DNA of 64,000 nucleotides from the NCBI RefSeq assembly GCF_021405525.1, contig NZ_JAGQAG010000003.1, positions 1-64,000 of the forward strand, written 5' to 3'. The translations under genes were made by a program, and so were the position numbers. The DNA is from Ruegeria pomeroyi. GTDB taxonomy: Bacteria; Pseudomonadota; Alphaproteobacteria; Rhodobacterales; Rhodobacteraceae. The notes under the pieces are model-generated. The model did no database searches. It was given only the letters and a program-made list of their open reading frames with translations, and was not told the DNA's origin. Shown here in pieces: positions 43,113 through 50,489 of the stretch. Numbering within the stretch: the first letter of the stretch is position 1; each line of letters opens with the position of its first letter.

Positions 43113-44275
43113 CCAGACAAGACAACATCACCGCGGCCTCCGGCCCGTTCAACGAAGACCTCAACTTGATCCGCGACCAGCTGCGCCGGTTCATCGAAAC
43201 CGAGGTGACCGCCAAGGCCGAGCCCTGGGAGGAGGAGGGCATGGTGCCCCGCGACGTGCTGCGCCGGATGGGTGATCTCGGCGTTCTGGGGATGCGCTAT
43301 GACGAACAGTATGGCGGCGCGGGGCTGGACGTGATGTCCAGCGTGGTTTTGGCCGAAGAGGTCGGGCGATCCACCTTCGGCGGATTCTCGGCCACGGTTC
43401 TGGTCCACACCGACATGGCCTCGCCGCATCTGGAAAACGCCGGCACGCCCGAACAGAAGGCGCGGTGGATGCCGTCGATCACCTCTGGCGAAATGATCAC
43501 CGCCGTCGCCGTGACCGAGCCGGGCGCGGGCTCGGACGTGGCCGGCATGCGCACCCGCGCGGTGCGGGACGGGTCGGATTGGGTGCTGAACGGCACCAAG
43601 ATGTTCATCACCAACGGCGTGCATGGCGATCTCTACTTTGTCGGCGCCAAGACCGATCCCGATGCCAAGGGGTCGCGCGGGATCACCATGTTTGCGGTCG
43701 AAAAAGGCACGCCGGGCTTTTCGGTCGGACGGGCGTTGAACAAGACCGGCTGGCTGTGCTCGGACACTGCCGAACTGATCTTCGAAGATGTCCGCATCCC
43801 GGCCGAAAACGTTCTGGGCGAGGTCAACCGCGGCTTCTATTCGGTGATGAAGAACTTCCAGAACGAACGCATCGTCCTGGGTGCGATGGCCTGTGCCGAA
43901 GCGCAAACCGCGCTGGACATGACCGTGGATTACGTCAAGCAGCGCAGGGCCTTTGGCGGCGTTCTGTGGGACAAGCAGGCCGTGCGCCAACGGCTGGCCG
44001 ACTGTCAGACGCGGATCGCGGCAGGACGTCAGCTGGTCTATCACGCCGCCGGTCTGGATGCCGCGGGCGGTGACTGCGTGAAAGAGGTCTCAATGGTCAA
44101 AGCCTATTGCGGCGAACTGGTGAACAGCGTGCTTTATGACTGCGTCCAGTTTCACGGCGGCATGGGTTATATGCGCGAAACACCGGTGGAACGCATGTCA
44201 CGCGATGCCCGTGTGCAGGCCATCGGCGGCGGGGCGAGCGAAGTCATGTTGGAAGAAGTCGCCAAGCGCATGTGA
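43109..44275 (+). CDS. Long-chain acyl-CoA dehydrogenase (LCAD)-type dehydrogenase
   Basis: A 388-residue ACAD. VTEPGAGSDVAGMRT, KNFQNERIVLGAM and YDCVQFHGGMGYMRETPVER match mammalian LCAD, which uses the helix-G Glu (here in NERI) as its base. The medium-chain loop reads IGGGASEVM with no Glu. ATG 43109 overlaps the alpha-subunit stop, and GAGG lies 6 bases before it. It takes the place that IVD has in liu operons and so may oxidise the branched acyl-CoA. Confidence 0.86.
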   Translation: MTRQDNITAASGPFNEDLNLIRDQLRRFIETEVTAKAEPWEEEGMVPRDVLRRMGDLGVLGMRYDEQYGGAGLDVMSSVVLAEEVGRSTFGGFSATVLVHTDMASPHLENAGTPEQKARWMPSITSGEMITAVAVTEPGAGSDVAGMRTRAVRDGSDWVLNGTKMFITNGVHGDLYFVGAKTDPDAKGSRGITMFAVEKGTPGFSVGRALNKTGWLCSDTAELIFEDVRIPAENVLGEVNRGFYSVMKNFQNERIVLGAMACAEAQTALDMTVDYVKQRRAFGGVLWDKQAVRQRLADCQTRIAAGRQLVYHAAGLDAAGGDCVKEVSMVKAYCGELVNSVLYDCVQFHGGMGYMRETPVERMSRDARVQAIGGGASEVMLEEVAKRM

Positions 44276-44322
44276 GCTTACTATCCAAAAAATAACAATC
44301 TTCAGAAACAAGGACGAAAAAG

Positions 44323-44889
44323 ATGAATCTGGAAACCACTCAAAGCCAATCAGTCGCAAGACTGACCCGAGAAATCTCGATAATACTCGTCGGCACAATT
44401 CTTTTGGCACTATCCGCCAAAATCGTGGTGCCGTTCTACCCCGTACCTATGTCTACACAGACCCTGGTTGTCTTGGGTCTGGGCCTTTTCCTGGGGCCGG
44501 TGCGCAGTAGTCTTGTTGTTGTGACATACCTTTTTGAAGGTCTGCTTGGCCTGCCGGTCTTCGCAGGCACGCCTCCGGCTCCGGCCGGACTGGCGTATAT
44601 TGCGGGTCCCACAGGCGGATACCTGATAGGCTTCGCACTTGCAGCGGCGGCTGCCGGTTGGGTTGTTCAAGCACTGCAAGGACTTTGGCCTTCATTCAGA
44701 GCATCTGTCGCGGTCTTTTTGGGCTCGATACTCATGTATTGCGCAGGGCTGTTCTGGTTGGGTGGCTTTGTCGGCTATGGCGAAAAGTTGCTGAACGCCG
44801 GTCTTTACCCGTTCCTTCTCGGGGATCTGACGAAGGCGACAATTGCTGTAGTTCTGTATACTGCTTACCATAATCGCCGCGCTGTGTGA
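44323..44889 (+). CDS. bioY: Biotin ECF transporter S component BioY
   Basis: A 188-residue integral membrane protein with about six helices. VVPFYPVPMSTQTLVVLGLGLFLG and YLFEGLLGLPVFAG match the conserved BioY core, and GPTGGYLIGF is another family hallmark. It binds biotin, alone or with the EcfAT energising module, and imports it. It lies 47 bases after the carboxylase operon, which makes and needs biotinylated enzymes. AAGGACGAAAAAG precedes the ATG. No clear BioR palindrome is seen upstream. Confidence 0.92.
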   Translation: MNLETTQSQSVARLTREISIILVGTILLALSAKIVVPFYPVPMSTQTLVVLGLGLFLGPVRSSLVVVTYLFEGLLGLPVFAGTPPAPAGLAYIAGPTGGYLIGFALAAAAAGWVVQALQGLWPSFRASVAVFLGSILMYCAGLFWLGGFVGYGEKLLNAGLYPFLLGDLTKATIAVVLYTAYHNRRAV

Positions 44890-44897
44890 CTGCCAGC

Positions 44898-44938
44898 CCA
44901 AGACTGTATCAGACTGTTTCAGTCTCATACGGTCTTGG
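44898..44938 (+). terminator. Long hairpin after bioY
   Basis: Arms CCAAGACTGTATCAGACTG and its near-complement pair at 18 of 19 positions (one G-T pair counted, one C-C mismatch) around a TTT loop. It starts 9 bases after the bioY stop. It lacks a U-run; a terminator or mRNA-stabilising element is likely. Confidence 0.6.
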
Positions 44939-45021
44939 TCCAATATAAGTTGAAATGGTCCGATGCCGGATTTGACAGGCACCGGACGCCAGCCTGAGGT
45001 TTCCGGCGCCATGCGAGAGCA

Positions 45022-45909
45022 ATGCGCAAAACTGTGCGAACCAAATTGTTCGCAATCAATACCTGGTCGCACACAATGAAAAGAAGCAGCATGTTTTTCT
45101 CAGAGCCGGAGCCTTGCCGCGCGAAGGGAGTCGAATTGGCCCCTGGAATTCTGAGGATCGTCGCGAACAATCCCGGAAAGATGACCTACCACGGGACAAA
45201 TAGCTACATCATTGATACGCCTGATGGTCGGTTCATAATCGACCCCGGCCCAGCAGAAGACAGTACACATTTCGAGGCAATCATCAAAAATTTGGGGGCC
45301 AAACCATCCGGGATTCTGCTCACACACCACCATTCTGATCATTTTGGAGTCGTCCCAGCCCTGCGAGCACGGACAGACGCACCTGTTTATGCCTCACGGG
45401 CATTCCCTGACGATGCATTTCGACCTGACCGGTTTCTGGAGGACGGACAGGTCATTGCCGGTCTTACCGTCCTGCACACACCTGGTCACGCGAGCGACCA
45501 CCTTTGTTTCGCGAGACCTGACGGAGTGCTCTTCACGGGCGACCACGTTATGAGTTGGAACAGTTCGATCGTCAGCCCCCCTGACGGAAACATGCACGAC
45601 TACTGCGCGCAGCTACAGCGGCTGATTGAGCGCGACGATAGGATCTACTTTCCGGGGCACGGACCTATACTCCGGGATCCGCAACCTTACGTCAAACGGT
45701 TGCTTTCCAACCGCATGCGTCGCGAGGCGGAGATCCTCGCCCACCTCTCAAACACCCCGGATTCGGTCCAGAATATCGCCGCTTCCGTCTACCAGAAAAC
45801 CGACCCACATATCGCAATGGCCGCAGAACGAAACGTTGCGGCGCATCTGGAGAAGCTGTTGTCTGAGTCGCGGGTGGTACAAGATGGCGAGGCCTGGAAA
45901 TTAACATAA
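45022..45909 (+). CDS. Metallo-beta-lactamase-fold hydrolase (LACTB2-like)
   Basis: A 295-residue MBL-fold enzyme. THHHSDHFG is the HxHxDH zinc motif, TPGHASDHLCF gives the third His, and GDHVMSWNSSI and FPGHGP the remaining ligands. The MTYHGTNSYIID start and a C-terminal helical tail resemble LACTB2-like hydrolases and thioesterase-like glyoxalase II relatives. It could hydrolyse a thioester or lactone. ATG 45022 is the longest plausible start; ATG 45076 or 45091 would also leave the domain intact. It is the last chromosomal-looking gene before the accessory region. Confidence 0.8.
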   Translation: MRKTVRTKLFAINTWSHTMKRSSMFFSEPEPCRAKGVELAPGILRIVANNPGKMTYHGTNSYIIDTPDGRFIIDPGPAEDSTHFEAIIKNLGAKPSGILLTHHHSDHFGVVPALRARTDAPVYASRAFPDDAFRPDRFLEDGQVIAGLTVLHTPGHASDHLCFARPDGVLFTGDHVMSWNSSIVSPPDGNMHDYCAQLQRLIERDDRIYFPGHGPILRDPQPYVKRLLSNRMRREAEILAHLSNTPDSVQNIAASVYQKTDPHIAMAAERNVAAHLEKLLSESRVVQDGEAWKLT

Positions 45910-45975
45910 ACTTCACTATCGGAACTTGACATCTGTAGCGGGGCTTTCATGGACTCCAAGTCCGAGCAAGCGAAG

Positions 45976-46818
45976 CTACCGGGATATCTCCCCTTCCAGC
46001 ACCGCTCGTCCGTGCACCGCCAAGGTTGCTGAAAACCTCTGGCACCCAAACTTGCGGATCACATCGAGTACCCGCGCTTCGTAGGCAGCGTGTCCGATCA
46101 AGCGACACAAGTCGGACGCGTGGAACTGGCGGTTCGCAGTTGGTGCGGCTTGCATCTGTCTCAGCAATTCGCGCTCTTTGGGATCCGTTATTGGTCTCGC
46201 GGGCGGCTTGACCGCGGGACGAGTTGGAGTTCCCCACGAATTTCGCCATCGGCGCATGAAGCCAAGCAGGAAGCCGGCCGGCACCCTGCCGTTGCCTCGG
46301 GACCGGTTGAAGGCAAGGAAGCGATCCCAGATGACCTGGGTGTCGATGTTCCAGCAGGGCAACGTGGCCTTCGCTGCTTTGATGAGCTCCGCCCAACTTG
46401 TCTGAAAAACGTTCGAACTCGTGGTGATATCGATCAGCCCTGAGAAGATAGTTTTGTTTTTATTATCTCTAGATAGTGATGTGTCGCCTTCACCTGACAC
46501 GAGATCATGGGTTTCACTCTCCTCGTCGAAAGCGGAAAACCGAAAGATCCAGGGCGCGAACTTGCCATTCGGCTTCGCCCGCTCGAGCTGCAACTCCGAA
46601 GCCTCAAGTTCGCTCAGAAGAACCGCAAGATACTGCCGTGAGACACCCATCTTCTCCGCCAGGGCCGAGAGGGTGAAGGCTGCCGTTCCGCGCGACAAAC
46701 CGTTGTAGCCATCCTTCCAGGCGATGGCATCGAGGATGAGGGTGGCAAGCTTGTGCGCTGCAACAGAGAGATTTGTCTGCGTGATCCGTCGCAGGATCAG
46801 GCCGGTCGTAGGTTCCAT
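45976..46818 (-). CDS. Helix-turn-helix protein of accessory region
   Basis: A 280-residue protein. Residues about 45-75 (FTLSALAEKMGVSRQYLAVL) form a clear helix-turn-helix, preceded by a helical N-terminus; the C-terminal half is basic (FMRRWRNSWG, RPAVKPPARPIT) and ends in a possible second helical domain. I do not recognise the family. It could be a plasmid or element replication or transfer regulator. Start 46818 (MEPTTGL) has AAGGAG upstream; ATG 46884 is too far upstream. It is on the opposite strand from the VirB operon and follows a structured region at 46911-47047. Confidence 0.65.
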   Translation of the reverse strand: MEPTTGLILRRITQTNLSVAAHKLATLILDAIAWKDGYNGLSRGTAAFTLSALAEKMGVSRQYLAVLLSELEASELQLERAKPNGKFAPWIFRFSAFDEESETHDLVSGEGDTSLSRDNKNKTIFSGLIDITTSSNVFQTSWAELIKAAKATLPCWNIDTQVIWDRFLAFNRSRGNGRVPAGFLLGFMRRWRNSWGTPTRPAVKPPARPITDPKERELLRQMQAAPTANRQFHASDLCRLIGHAAYEARVLDVIRKFGCQRFSATLAVHGRAVLEGEISR

Positions 46819-46910
46819 GGTCGAGGTCTCCTTGGAGATCCGACGCCATGTCGTGAGACAACAACATTCTTGCCAGCAAAACAACTTTGCTGGTTGCAGG
46901 TGTTTTAGCG

Positions 46911-46949
46911 GTGCGCTAGGAAACTCTTGTTCACGGAGTTTTCTAGCAC
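46911..46949. repeat. Imperfect long inverted repeat
   Basis: GTGCGCTAGGAAACTC and GAGTTTTCTAGCAC face each other around nine bases and pair at nearly all positions with one short bulge. It lies between the exported unknown (47056-47709) and the HTH gene. It could be a protein-binding or recombination site, or a weak terminator. Confidence 0.5.
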
Positions 46950-47025
46950 GGCGTCAGGCTTCACGGTCTGGCGTCGTCTCCTTTTCGGGGGTTTTGCACA
47001 GCCTTCCGTGCGGGGTTGTCAGGAC

Positions 47026-47047
47026 GCGCGCGGTAAAAACCGCGCGC
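47026..47047 (-). terminator. Perfect 9-base hairpin after exported unknown gene
   Basis: GCGCGCGGT and ACCGCGCGC flank an AAAA loop, 9 bases after the stop of the minus-strand gene ending at 47056. It is very stable but lacks a U-tract. Confidence 0.55.
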
Positions 47048-47055
47048 AGATTTTG

Positions 47056-47709
47056 TCAGTAGCGAACTTCTTCAGAACCATAGTTCCCGGCGTGATCACG
47101 CCAGTCGACGAAGACGGAACGGTAAAAGTAGCTGCCACATCCATTCGGGATGCTCAGGCCAGATGCGGCTGGCACCTGGCCCACGGTGGATCTTGTCCAT
47201 CGGTAGTCGCCCTGCACGCCGTAGGACCCCAATCGCGTCGAGTCGCTGCGATTGCAGTCGCCATCTCGGTTTTCGTGCTGGCGATACTGGATGTGATAGA
47301 CCCGTATGCTGCGCACGAAATCAAAGGCGTCGCCCGAGATGTCGATGTCGGCTTGTTCATCCGCTTGGACGCGGACAAGGGGCATAGGAGTCGATTCCTG
47401 CGGTTCGGGCGGATCGCGGAACGTGATGTCATAAAGGCGTTCCATAGGCGACATTGGACTGGGGTCTTTGAACGACACACCCATTGGGCACCGCCAGATT
47501 TGTAAGGGCGGCTCGATCGGCCATGGCGTGATCCGCCGAATGAAGACCGCTCTGGCATGCGCGCAGGGCGCAGAGGCAGGCCAACCGCCCGCAAGGCAGA
47601 GGAGGATCGCACAATCCACCTGATAGGCCTGAGCCGGAGCTGACGAGGCCATTAGTCCGGATATGCTTATTGCCGTGGCTGTTGCCACGCCGTGGATCAC
47701 GTGCTTCAT
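47056..47709 (-). CDS. Exported hypothetical protein, co-regulated with VirB operon
   Basis: A 217-residue protein with a Sec signal peptide (about 1-29, ending SSAPAQA) and six or more cysteines in the mature part (DCAILLCLAGG, APCAHARA, RCPMG, DCNRS, NGCGS), which suggests disulphides in the periplasm or outside. No known domain is recognised. Start 47709 is chosen over ATG 47823 because the signal peptide begins there. A 31-base element upstream (47736-47766) recurs before the VirB operon, so a role in conjugation or mating-pair formation is likely but unproven. Confidence 0.65.
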   Translation of the reverse strand: MKHVIHGVATATAISISGLMASSAPAQAYQVDCAILLCLAGGWPASAPCAHARAVFIRRITPWPIEPPLQIWRCPMGVSFKDPSPMSPMERLYDITFRDPPEPQESTPMPLVRVQADEQADIDISGDAFDFVRSIRVYHIQYRQHENRDGDCNRSDSTRLGSYGVQGDYRWTRSTVGQVPAASGLSIPNGCGSYFYRSVFVDWRDHAGNYGSEEVRY

Positions 47710-47735
47710 GATGCCGACTCCATCTATAATGGTGC

Positions 47736-47766
47736 AGCGATACGAAACAACATTAATGATAGCAAG
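47736..47766 (-). promoter_or_regulatory. Conserved 31-base element, copy 1
   Basis: On the minus strand the element runs from CTTGCTATCATTAATG to TTTCGTATCGCT; it matches the copy at 49131-49161 with two mismatches. It ends 26 bases before the start of the exported unknown gene and so lies in its promoter. It is probably a shared activator or repressor site. Confidence 0.7.
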
Positions 47767-47823
47767 GAGATTTGATTGATGGTTGCGTGCGATTGTTCGC
47801 TTGTCTAGCTTGATGGCTTCCAA

Positions 47824-48170
47824 GAACTGACGTCGGTTCTGGCTGCTTCGGCGTCTTGAAAGTGGCCAAAATTGCGGACCTCTTTCATGTTAACTTTCAC
47901 TCAAATATCTGTAACCAAATACAAATATGGCATTTCAATGCGGCCACGAAAGCGGTCATGGAAGAACAGGCCGCATGAGCCCGTCACACGGCGAGTCGCA
48001 GCGCTCATGGTCTCGGGAATGGCAGAACGGAAAACTGTCTCGCCTGGTTCCCCGGCGGGAATCCGGGCGCAGAAGGACGGGGTGGAGCAACGAGCCTATG
48101 TTGGGACCGAACATGACCTTGAAGATTTATGTCAGTATCTGATACGATTGAGCATGGATAGGAGAGTCTG
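47824..48170. other. Intergenic stretch before the toxin-antitoxin pair
   Basis: No supported gene. Two overlapping plus-strand frames (47872-48171 and 47927-48142) have no ribosome-binding site and low-complexity, Arg-rich products. An AAGTGGCC followed by TTTCATGTTAA (47860-47893) recalls the IS-like motif at 16385. The ParD operator-like repeat lies at the right end. Confidence 0.4.
48135..48145. promoter_or_regulatory. Palindrome GTATC-T-GATAC before parD
   Basis: A perfect 11-base inverted repeat 25 bases before the antitoxin ATG. Antitoxins of this type bind such palindromes to repress their own operon. Confidence 0.55.
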
Positions 48171-48413
48171 ATGCCAAACGTCCACCTGACCGAACCGATG
48201 CAGAAATATGTGCAGGCGCAGATCGAGTCCGGCGCTTACGCCAATCTGAGCGAAGTCGTGCGCGCCGGCGTGAGGATGCTGATGGAGAAGGACGGCGCGC
48301 GGCAGTTCTACGCCCTAAAGGCCGACCTCGAGATGGCAGCCACCCTGGCCGAAAATGGGGATTTCGCCGAGTTCGATGCTCAAGCCTTCGAACCGGATGC
48401 GTTTGATCGCTGA
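48171..48413 (+). CDS. parD: ParD-type antitoxin
   Basis: An 80-residue ribbon-helix-helix protein: residues 1-45 (MPNVHLTEPMQKYVQAQI, then YANLSEVVRAGVRML) are typical of ParD, and the acidic C-terminus (FAEFDAQAFEPDAFD) wraps the toxin. GGAGAG lies 4 bases before the ATG. The toxin gene follows after 5 bases. The pair probably stabilises the mobile element that carries the VirB and mer genes. Confidence 0.85.
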   Translation: MPNVHLTEPMQKYVQAQIESGAYANLSEVVRAGVRMLMEKDGARQFYALKADLEMAATLAENGDFAEFDAQAFEPDAFDR

Positions 48414-48418
48414 CCCGC

Positions 48419-48739
48419 ATGACCATTCGACTTTCCGGTCGGGCCAGAGCCGACCTTGAAGAGATCCGTGCCTACACCGTCGGAACTTGGGGCAGGGACC
48501 AATGGCTCGTCTATTACCGCCAGTTGGTCACCGCCTTCGAGCGGATCACTGGCGATCCCGACCGGGGCCGGGACAGGAGTCTCTTTGTCCCGGGGATGCG
48601 GTCGGTCAATTGCCAGCGTCACGTGATCTTCTACAAGCGGCTCGATGCGGCGGATGGCGCGGCAGTCATCCTGCGTATCGTGCACCAGCGCCGCAACATG
48701 CCCGCGCTCGTCTACTACGAGGATCTCGACGGCGGTTAA
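48419..48739 (+). CDS. parE: ParE/RelE-fold toxin
   Basis: A 106-residue toxin of the ParE family. LSGRARADLEEIRAYTVGTWG is the typical start, and RHVIFYKRLDAADGAAVILRIVHQRRN the closing beta-sheet with the basic end. ParE toxins poison DNA gyrase; RelE relatives cleave mRNA, and sequence alone does not decide. It is translated right after ParD. Confidence 0.83.
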   Translation: MTIRLSGRARADLEEIRAYTVGTWGRDQWLVYYRQLVTAFERITGDPDRGRDRSLFVPGMRSVNCQRHVIFYKRLDAADGAAVILRIVHQRRNMPALVYYEDLDGG

Positions 48740-48753
48740 GCCCATGCGTTTGC

Positions 48754-49032
48754 TCAGTCCAATAGCTCGACCAGTCTTCCATAGTCTTCACTGACCTCGC
48801 GCGCCTCCTGAAGCGCGCGGGCGCGCTCGGCATCAAGACAGCGGAAGTACTCCTGGATGTCGGCGATGTAGCTCTCGAAATCAGCACGCAGCAGATCGGC
48901 ATAGGCACGCATGTCTTCTTGCGACTGAGGCAAGAACGGTCGTTCGGGAGGCACGCAATCTGCTGCCGCGGCTATCGGCATGCTTCCAAGCAGGAACGCG
49001 AACAGCAACGGTGCGTTGCGCGCAATAAACAA
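48754..49032 (-). CDS. Small exported hypothetical protein
   Basis: A 92-residue protein with a signal peptide (FIARNAPLLFAFLLGSMPIAAAA, cleavage near residue 24). The mature part has two cysteines (DCVPPERP and FRCLDAER) and a long, charged helix. It is divergent from the VirB operon; the two share the 49033-49226 region. Family not recognised. Its placement suggests a transfer-associated periplasmic factor. Confidence 0.6.
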   Translation of the reverse strand: MFIARNAPLLFAFLLGSMPIAAAADCVPPERPFLPQSQEDMRAYADLLRADFESYIADIQEYFRCLDAERARALQEAREVSEDYGRLVELLD

Positions 49033-49130
49033 GCGCAGGGCAAAACTCCTTTGCCGCCTTTAAGATTATCATTCTGTCGGCTATCACCGTTATCGGAGCA
49101 AGGCGAACTTCGTCAACACGTTATTATTGT

Positions 49131-49161
49131 CTTGCTATCACTAATGTTGTTTTGTATCGCT
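49131..49161 (+). promoter_or_regulatory. Conserved 31-base element, copy 2, before VirB operon
   Basis: The plus strand reads CTTGCTATCACTAATG to TTTTGTATCGCT, matching copy 1 at 29 of 31 positions. It ends 65 bases before the first gene of the VirB operon. The region 49033-49226 contains no gene and is the divergent promoter. Confidence 0.7.
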
Positions 49162-49226
49162 CACGGTGTTGCGACCCCGTGGGCCTGATACTGCACCCAG
49201 GCAGAACAAGGACCCAAGGGAAGGCC

Positions 49227-49553
49227 ATGATAGAAGAAGCCCCGAATGTGGTTACAGAAGACGGACTGCGCGGCTTGCTCGCCGAGGGCTACCTCATTGA
49301 GGTGGTCTGCAAGGAGAGAGCAGAGAAGCGCCATAACAGCTGGTACGGCTCGTGGGTCATCCGCGCCGTCGCCACTGATGAGCGTGACGATAAGATGCTC
49401 GTCACCAGCCGAAGCGTCCTCAAGCTCCGCGACTTCAAAACCATCGTTGGCCTTGTCAGTTTCCTGGCCGACATGGGCTGTACGACCGCTAGCATCCCAC
49501 TTGAAGAAGGTGGCCGCGAGCGCCACGCCGCGCCGCCGGTCAAAGGCAGCTGA
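49227..49553 (+). CDS. Hypothetical protein, first gene of VirB operon
   Basis: A 108-residue soluble protein beginning MIEEAPNVVTEDGLRGLLAE; no signal peptide or membrane segment. GGAAGG stands just before the ATG. A homologous family is not recognised. It could be a transfer regulator. Its 3' end overlaps the likely start of virB1 in another frame, which argues for coupled translation. Confidence 0.6.
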   Translation: MIEEAPNVVTEDGLRGLLAEGYLIEVVCKERAEKRHNSWYGSWVIRAVATDERDDKMLVTSRSVLKLRDFKTIVGLVSFLADMGCTTASIPLEEGGRERHAAPPVKGS

Positions 49554-50193
49554 CCGCGCGACTGCGCTCGTCGTTGCTTTGGGTACAGGCGTTTGTTCCG
49601 CGCCCCCGGCCCTGGCCGACGGTTTCATCTTTTCGGTTGGCCCAGACGGCCAATTGATTTCCACTTCTCAAGAGGCAAACGGGCGCCTTTTTCTCTTCGC
49701 AGAACCTCGCGTTCCTGACGCAACGAGCGAGACAGCGATCCCGGCTCGATCCGCCGCCCGCGCCACCCCAGAAATCCTCCATGCGATCGAGACCACGGCT
49801 CTGCGGTATGCCGGGCATGGTGCGCTGCGTCGCGCAGGGCTTTCAGTCACTGATTGGGCGCTCCTTTACCGGGCCAATATCGAAGTCGAGAGCGCATACA
49901 ATCCAGCTGCACGTAGCCCTGTCGGTGCCATAGGCCTTGGCCAGCTTATGCCGGATACCGCCCGCGACCTCGGCGTGGACCCACATGACATTGCGCAGAA
50001 CCTCGACGGATCAGCCCGCTACTTGCTGATGATGCTCGAGCAGTTCGGCGAGGGCTCTCTGGCCCTTGCGGCGTACAACGCCGGCCCTGAGGCGGTCACA
50101 CGCCACGGCGGCATCCCCCCTTTTCGAGAAACCCAAGGGCATGTGGCCCGTGTGACTGCCGTGTTTGAGCGGCTCAGAGGAGATCTTTCATGA
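49510..50193 (+). CDS. virB1: VirB1-like lytic transglycosylase
   Basis: An exported SLT-domain enzyme. The signal peptide (ATALVVALGTGVCSAPPALA) is preceded by a basic run. The catalytic core reads YRANIEVESAYNPAARSPVG with the Glu, then AIGLGQLMPDTARDLG, and AAYNAGPEAVTRHGGIPPF. It opens the peptidoglycan for the secretion channel. The start is uncertain: GTG 49510 or TTG 49501 both give the signal peptide; longer starts would be antisense-free but overlap the upstream gene. The stop overlaps virB2. Confidence 0.8.
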   Translation: MAASATPRRRSKAADRATALVVALGTGVCSAPPALADGFIFSVGPDGQLISTSQEANGRLFLFAEPRVPDATSETAIPARSAARATPEILHAIETTALRYAGHGALRRAGLSVTDWALLYRANIEVESAYNPAARSPVGAIGLGQLMPDTARDLGVDPHDIAQNLDGSARYLLMMLEQFGEGSLALAAYNAGPEAVTRHGGIPPFRETQGHVARVTAVFERLRGDLS

Positions 50194-50480
50194 CATCGAG
50201 ACCTTCGATCGTCGCGCTCGGCGCGATGGCCCTTATCGTGCTGGCGGGTCCAGCGCTTGCGCAGAGCATCGACCTCTCGCCGGTACAGACCCTGCTTCAA
50301 GGCATTGTCGATGCGATCACCGGTCCCTTGGGGATCGTGATTGGCACGCTCGCACTGATCGGGGTGTTCCTTTCCTGGCTCTTTGGCATCCTCGACTTCC
50401 GTCAGGCGCTTTGGGTCGTGGTTGCGATCGCGGGCATCGCCGCAGCACCCACCATCGTCGCCGCCATCTGGACCACCTGA
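50190..50480 (+). CDS. virB2: VirB2-like pilin (TrbC/VirB2)
   Basis: A 96-residue protein with signal peptide (about 1-24, ending GPALAQ) and two hydrophobic stretches (residues 43-65 and 72-92), the layout of the major pilin. It forms the conjugative pilus after cleavage. Its ATG overlaps the virB1 stop by 4 bases. Confidence 0.87.
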   Translation: MTSRPSIVALGAMALIVLAGPALAQSIDLSPVQTLLQGIVDAITGPLGIVIGTLALIGVFLSWLFGILDFRQALWVVVAIAGIAAAPTIVAAIWTT

Positions 50481-50489
50481 GCTCCATCC

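Noticed and set aside
44276-44322. BioR-type operator before bioY
   Set aside because: No TTATnnATAA-like palindrome is present; only AT-rich sequence.
47860-47893. Second AAGTGGCC/TTTCATGTTAA motif as an IS end
   Set aside because: Only one unit, different spacing from the 16385 motif, and no transposase nearby.
47872-48171. A 99-codon plus-strand frame before parD
   Set aside because: No ribosome-binding site, no recognisable family and compositional bias of non-coding DNA.
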